A stretch of 64,000 nucleotides of DNA from an uncultured Lachnospiraceae bacterium (GTDB lineage Bacteria; Bacillota; Clostridia; Lachnospirales; Lachnospiraceae): assembly GCA_910577275.1 (NCBI GenBank), contig CAJTMW010000025.1:1-64000 (forward strand), written 5' to 3'. The notes beneath the pieces are model-generated. The model was given only the letters and a program-made list of their open reading frames with translations. It made no database searches and was not told where the DNA came from. The translations under genes and the position numbers were made by a program. Position 1 is the stretch's first letter; each line of letters begins with the position of its first letter. This document shows, in pieces, positions 61,669-64,000 of the stretch.

Positions 61669-63087
61669 ATGAAAGGCAACAGGAATATTTTTTACACGCC
61701 GGAAAATCAATATCCGGGGATGCCCCATGGAGAAATGTGCGGGGATTTCATGCCCTTTTACCGTAACGGAGTGTTTTACCTGTTCTACTTATATAAATAT
61801 TGTGTATATGCCGTGGAAACAAAGGATTTTGTATCTTTTGAGGAGCCGTATCTGGTACTTCAGAATGGCTCCCCACAGGAACAGGACTGGCATATCGGAA
61901 CAGGAAGTGTGTTTGAGCATGAGGGAGTCTTTTACTTTCATTATACGGGCTTTTGCGAGGCAAATCATGGAGTGGAAGGGAAAAACGTACAGGTTATCAT
62001 GCGTGCAACGAGTACAGATTTAAAAAATTGGGAAAAGGATACTTCTTTCTTTTTTAAACCGGATACCCGGTATTATGGAAATCTTCACTGGCGGGACCCT
62101 CATGTATTCTGGAATGAGGAAATCGGGAAATACTGTATGCTGATTACAGCCACAGAAAAGGATGGTGCGTATCAAAGGGCCGGATGTACTGCGGTTTATG
62201 TTTCTGATGATGTCAGAAACTGGGAACATTATAAAACCCTGTATGCTCCCCGTACCTTTATCTCCCATGAATGTCATGATTGCTTTAAAATGGAAAATAA
62301 ATGGTATTTGTCGTTTTCCAATTATTCGCGGTGGTGGGAAACAAGATACCGTGTGGCAGAGAGATTTGACGGTCCGTGGAACGTCCCAAAGCAGGATGAC
62401 ATGTTTGACGGACGTGAGTATTATGCGGCAAAATCTGTAACGGATGGGGAAAAGCGTTATATGGTCGGATGGGAATCCATCCGTGAGGGCTGTAAGGATA
62501 ATGGAAAGCATCTCTGGGGAGGAAATCTTCTGGTGCATGAGCTTGTTCAGAGAAAGGACGGCAGTCTTGGGGTAAAGTTGCCGGAGAGCATAGAAAAGTC
62601 CTTTCAAAACACTCTTTTGCTGAAAGCAGTGGCAAGGCAGGGAGGTCTGTCAGGCAATACAGAAAGAATGGAGGTCTGGGCAGAAGACGGATTCGGATGG
62701 ACAGAGCTTGGTGAATTGAAGGAAACCTGTCTGTTCCGCACCAGAATAAGCTGGGATGAGCGGACACAGGCAGCAGGGCTTATGATTCACACGGACCCGG
62801 AACTGCAGAAATGGTGTCAGCTGCGGCTGGAGGTACATCATGGCAGGATTGTGATGGACCGTTTTAACAGAGTGGATGGCGACCAGTATTATCTGGATGA
62901 AAGACCCGTCATATTTACGGGAAACAGCGCGGAAATAAAACTGATAGCGAGCGGAAATATTATGCTTGTTTATGTGGATGATGTAGCGCTGGTTTCAAGG
63001 TGCTATGAAATCGAAACAGGATTTATCGGCGTTTTTTCCGAGTATGGAAAAATAGTTTGCACAGATACTGAATTACTGATACAGTAA
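61669..63087 (+). CDS. GH32-like beta-fructosidase-type glycoside hydrolase
   Basis: A 472-aa cytoplasmic enzyme with a five-bladed beta-propeller and a C-terminal beta-sandwich. The candidate triad is Asp26 in CGDFMPFYRNG, Asp143 in WRDPHVFW (the RDP motif) and Glu201 in SHECHDCFKM (the EC motif), as in family GH32. The usual WMNDPNG form of the first motif is replaced, so substrate may differ from sucrose or levan. It is adjacent to a GH172 gene, a family including fructan-related enzymes, which makes a fructose-containing substrate plausible. Confidence 0.82.
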   Translation: MKGNRNIFYTPENQYPGMPHGEMCGDFMPFYRNGVFYLFYLYKYCVYAVETKDFVSFEEPYLVLQNGSPQEQDWHIGTGSVFEHEGVFYFHYTGFCEANHGVEGKNVQVIMRATSTDLKNWEKDTSFFFKPDTRYYGNLHWRDPHVFWNEEIGKYCMLITATEKDGAYQRAGCTAVYVSDDVRNWEHYKTLYAPRTFISHECHDCFKMENKWYLSFSNYSRWWETRYRVAERFDGPWNVPKQDDMFDGREYYAAKSVTDGEKRYMVGWESIREGCKDNGKHLWGGNLLVHELVQRKDGSLGVKLPESIEKSFQNTLLLKAVARQGGLSGNTERMEVWAEDGFGWTELGELKETCLFRTRISWDERTQAAGLMIHTDPELQKWCQLRLEVHHGRIVMDRFNRVDGDQYYLDERPVIFTGNSAEIKLIASGNIMLVYVDDVALVSRCYEIETGFIGVFSEYGKIVCTDTELLIQ

Positions 63088-63089
63088 AA

Positions 63090-63130
63090 AGAAAAGGGAA
63101 TTCCGGAAATTTGGGGATTCCTTTTTTCTG
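63090..63130 (+). terminator. Hairpin between the GH32-like and GH172 genes
   Basis: Arms around GGAAT and ATTCC with flanking A and T runs make an imperfect stem followed by a run of T. It may attenuate transcription into the GH172 gene. Confidence 0.5.
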
Positions 63131-63146
63131 AAAAGGAGAACAGAGT

Positions 63147-64000
63147 GTGTTTGGTATGAGTGAATTAGCTCTCATTCGGAGAGGGAAAAGCAGAAGCATT
63201 AACTGGGAAAACAGAACCGGTGAAAAAGGGAAAGGAGGGATGACCTCCAGTGAGCTGGGACCTTCCAGAAAAGGCTCCCCCTGTATTCCTGAAATCAGGG
63301 CGGGAGAAACCATAACATTGGCCGAGATAGAGGGCATGGGGGTTATTTCACATATCTGGATGACTGTGACGGATAAAACCAGCGACAGAAACCGCTATAT
63401 TTTGCGGGATTTGGTACTGCGCATGTATTGGGATGGGGAAGAAAATCCTTCAGTGGAAAGCCCCCTGGGGGATTTTTTCTGCTGTGGGTTTGGAGTTTCC
63501 TATATTGTCAATTCCATGCCTGTCGTGGTAAATCCAACCAGAGGATTTAACTGCTTTTTTCCCATGCCTTTTTATAAAAAGGCCAGAATTACCATCGAAA
63601 ATCAGTGTGATGAGGACGTTAATGCCTTTTTCTATCAGGTGGATTATTGTCTGACGGAGCTGATTCCTGATATGGGATATTTCCATGCCCTATGGCGGCG
63701 ACAGAGACTTACGGAAAAAGGATAGGATTATGTGATTTTGGATAATGTCAGGGGCAGAGGGCGATATGTAGGAACTTATATGGCACTGACAACACTGGAG
63801 AGATATTGGTATGGAGAGGGGGAGGTGAAATTCTATCTGGACGGAGACAGAGAGTATCCTACCATATGCGGGACAGGAACAGAGGACTATTTTGGCGGCG
63901 CCTGGAGTTTTGCCACTCAGGATAAGGGACGCACAGTGGAAAATACTTACTGTACTCTCTATATGGGATACCCATATTATTCTCATCATGATACTTTTAT
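63147..64000 (+). pseudogene. GH172 (DUF2961) gene with an in-frame TAG, runs off the window
   Basis: The first 192 codons (63147-63725; GTG start behind AAGGAG, or ATG 63156) show the DUF2961 fold: GMGVISHIWMTV, GDFFCCGFGVSY, NSMPVVVNPTRGFNCFFPMPF and ENQCDEDVNAFFYQVDY. TAG at 63723-63725 ends it in the family's conserved loop before the second jelly-roll. Frame +0 then stays open to the window's end with clear continuation: DYVILDNVRGRGRYVGTY and CGTGTEDYFGGAW. Read through, it is a normal GH172. Mutation, error or read-through cannot be told apart. Confidence 0.78.

Noticed and set aside
54620..64000. Genome-wide reassignment of TAG to an amino acid
   Set aside because: TAG terminates intact genes elsewhere in the window (for example at 3469-3471 and 16494-16496), so only local read-through or mutation is tenable.

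Overview
The window looks like chromosomal DNA of a gut Clostridia member, most likely a Lachnospiraceae. The basis is the AGGAGG-type ribosome binding sites, the number of YesM/YesN-type two-component systems and LplB/YtcP-type sugar importers, the DUF3791/DUF3990 genes, and the many glycoside hydrolases. There is no rRNA, tRNA or CRISPR array that I can see. Species assignment is inference.

Layout. (1) 1-2.4 kb: an amidohydrolase (minus) and an HD hydrolase (plus). (2) Sugar locus A, 2.5-14.5 kb: two permeases and a binding lipoprotein, a convergent response regulator/histidine kinase pair, a GH2 enzyme and a GH172 (DUF2961) enzyme. (3) Accessory region, 14.7-30.5 kb: an aldo/keto reductase; a DUF3791-DUF3990 module; a divergent XRE/GHKL pair; a CLC channel; a 187-bp MITE-like insertion; an overlapping IbrA-IbrB-endonuclease IV operon; a MATE pump; an AT-rich AriA/AriB (PARIS-like) pair; an 8-oxoguanine glycosylase; a second DUF3791-DUF3990 module; and a GntR-controlled ABC exporter. 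(4) Sugar locus B, 30.6-38.8 kb: binding protein, two permeases, response regulator, kinase, an esterase-like hydrolase and an SGNH hydrolase. (5) 38.9-42.6 kb: two related tiny genes, each behind a near-identical strong promoter, flanking an HD hydrolase and a GH2 enzyme. (6) Sugar locus C, 42.9-54.3 kb: two permeases, binding protein, a membrane-anchored AraC regulator, a GH115 alpha-glucuronidase and a GH28 pectinase-like enzyme. (7) Sugar locus D, 54.6 kb to the end: kinase, a response regulator split by an in-frame TAG, two permeases, binding protein, a GH32-like enzyme and a GH172 gene also interrupted by an in-frame TAG.

How it works together. Each sugar locus follows one plan: a membrane sensor detects an oligosaccharide (directly or via the binding protein), an AraC-type regulator turns on the importer, and cytoplasmic hydrolases without signal peptides cut the imported sugar. 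None of the four importers has its own ATPase, so a shared one elsewhere is implied. The accessory block carries probable defence (AriAB), candidate toxin-antitoxin-like triplets, DNA-base repair genes and an operon joining a PAPS-reductase-like protein, a ParB-like protein and an AP endonuclease.

Most noteworthy: the two DUF3790s-type modules with mirrored gene order, the IbrA-IbrB-Nfo fusion of functions, the MITE with perfect ends and target duplication, the pair of small genes sharing a promoter, and two in-frame amber codons within 6.2 kb of the same locus.
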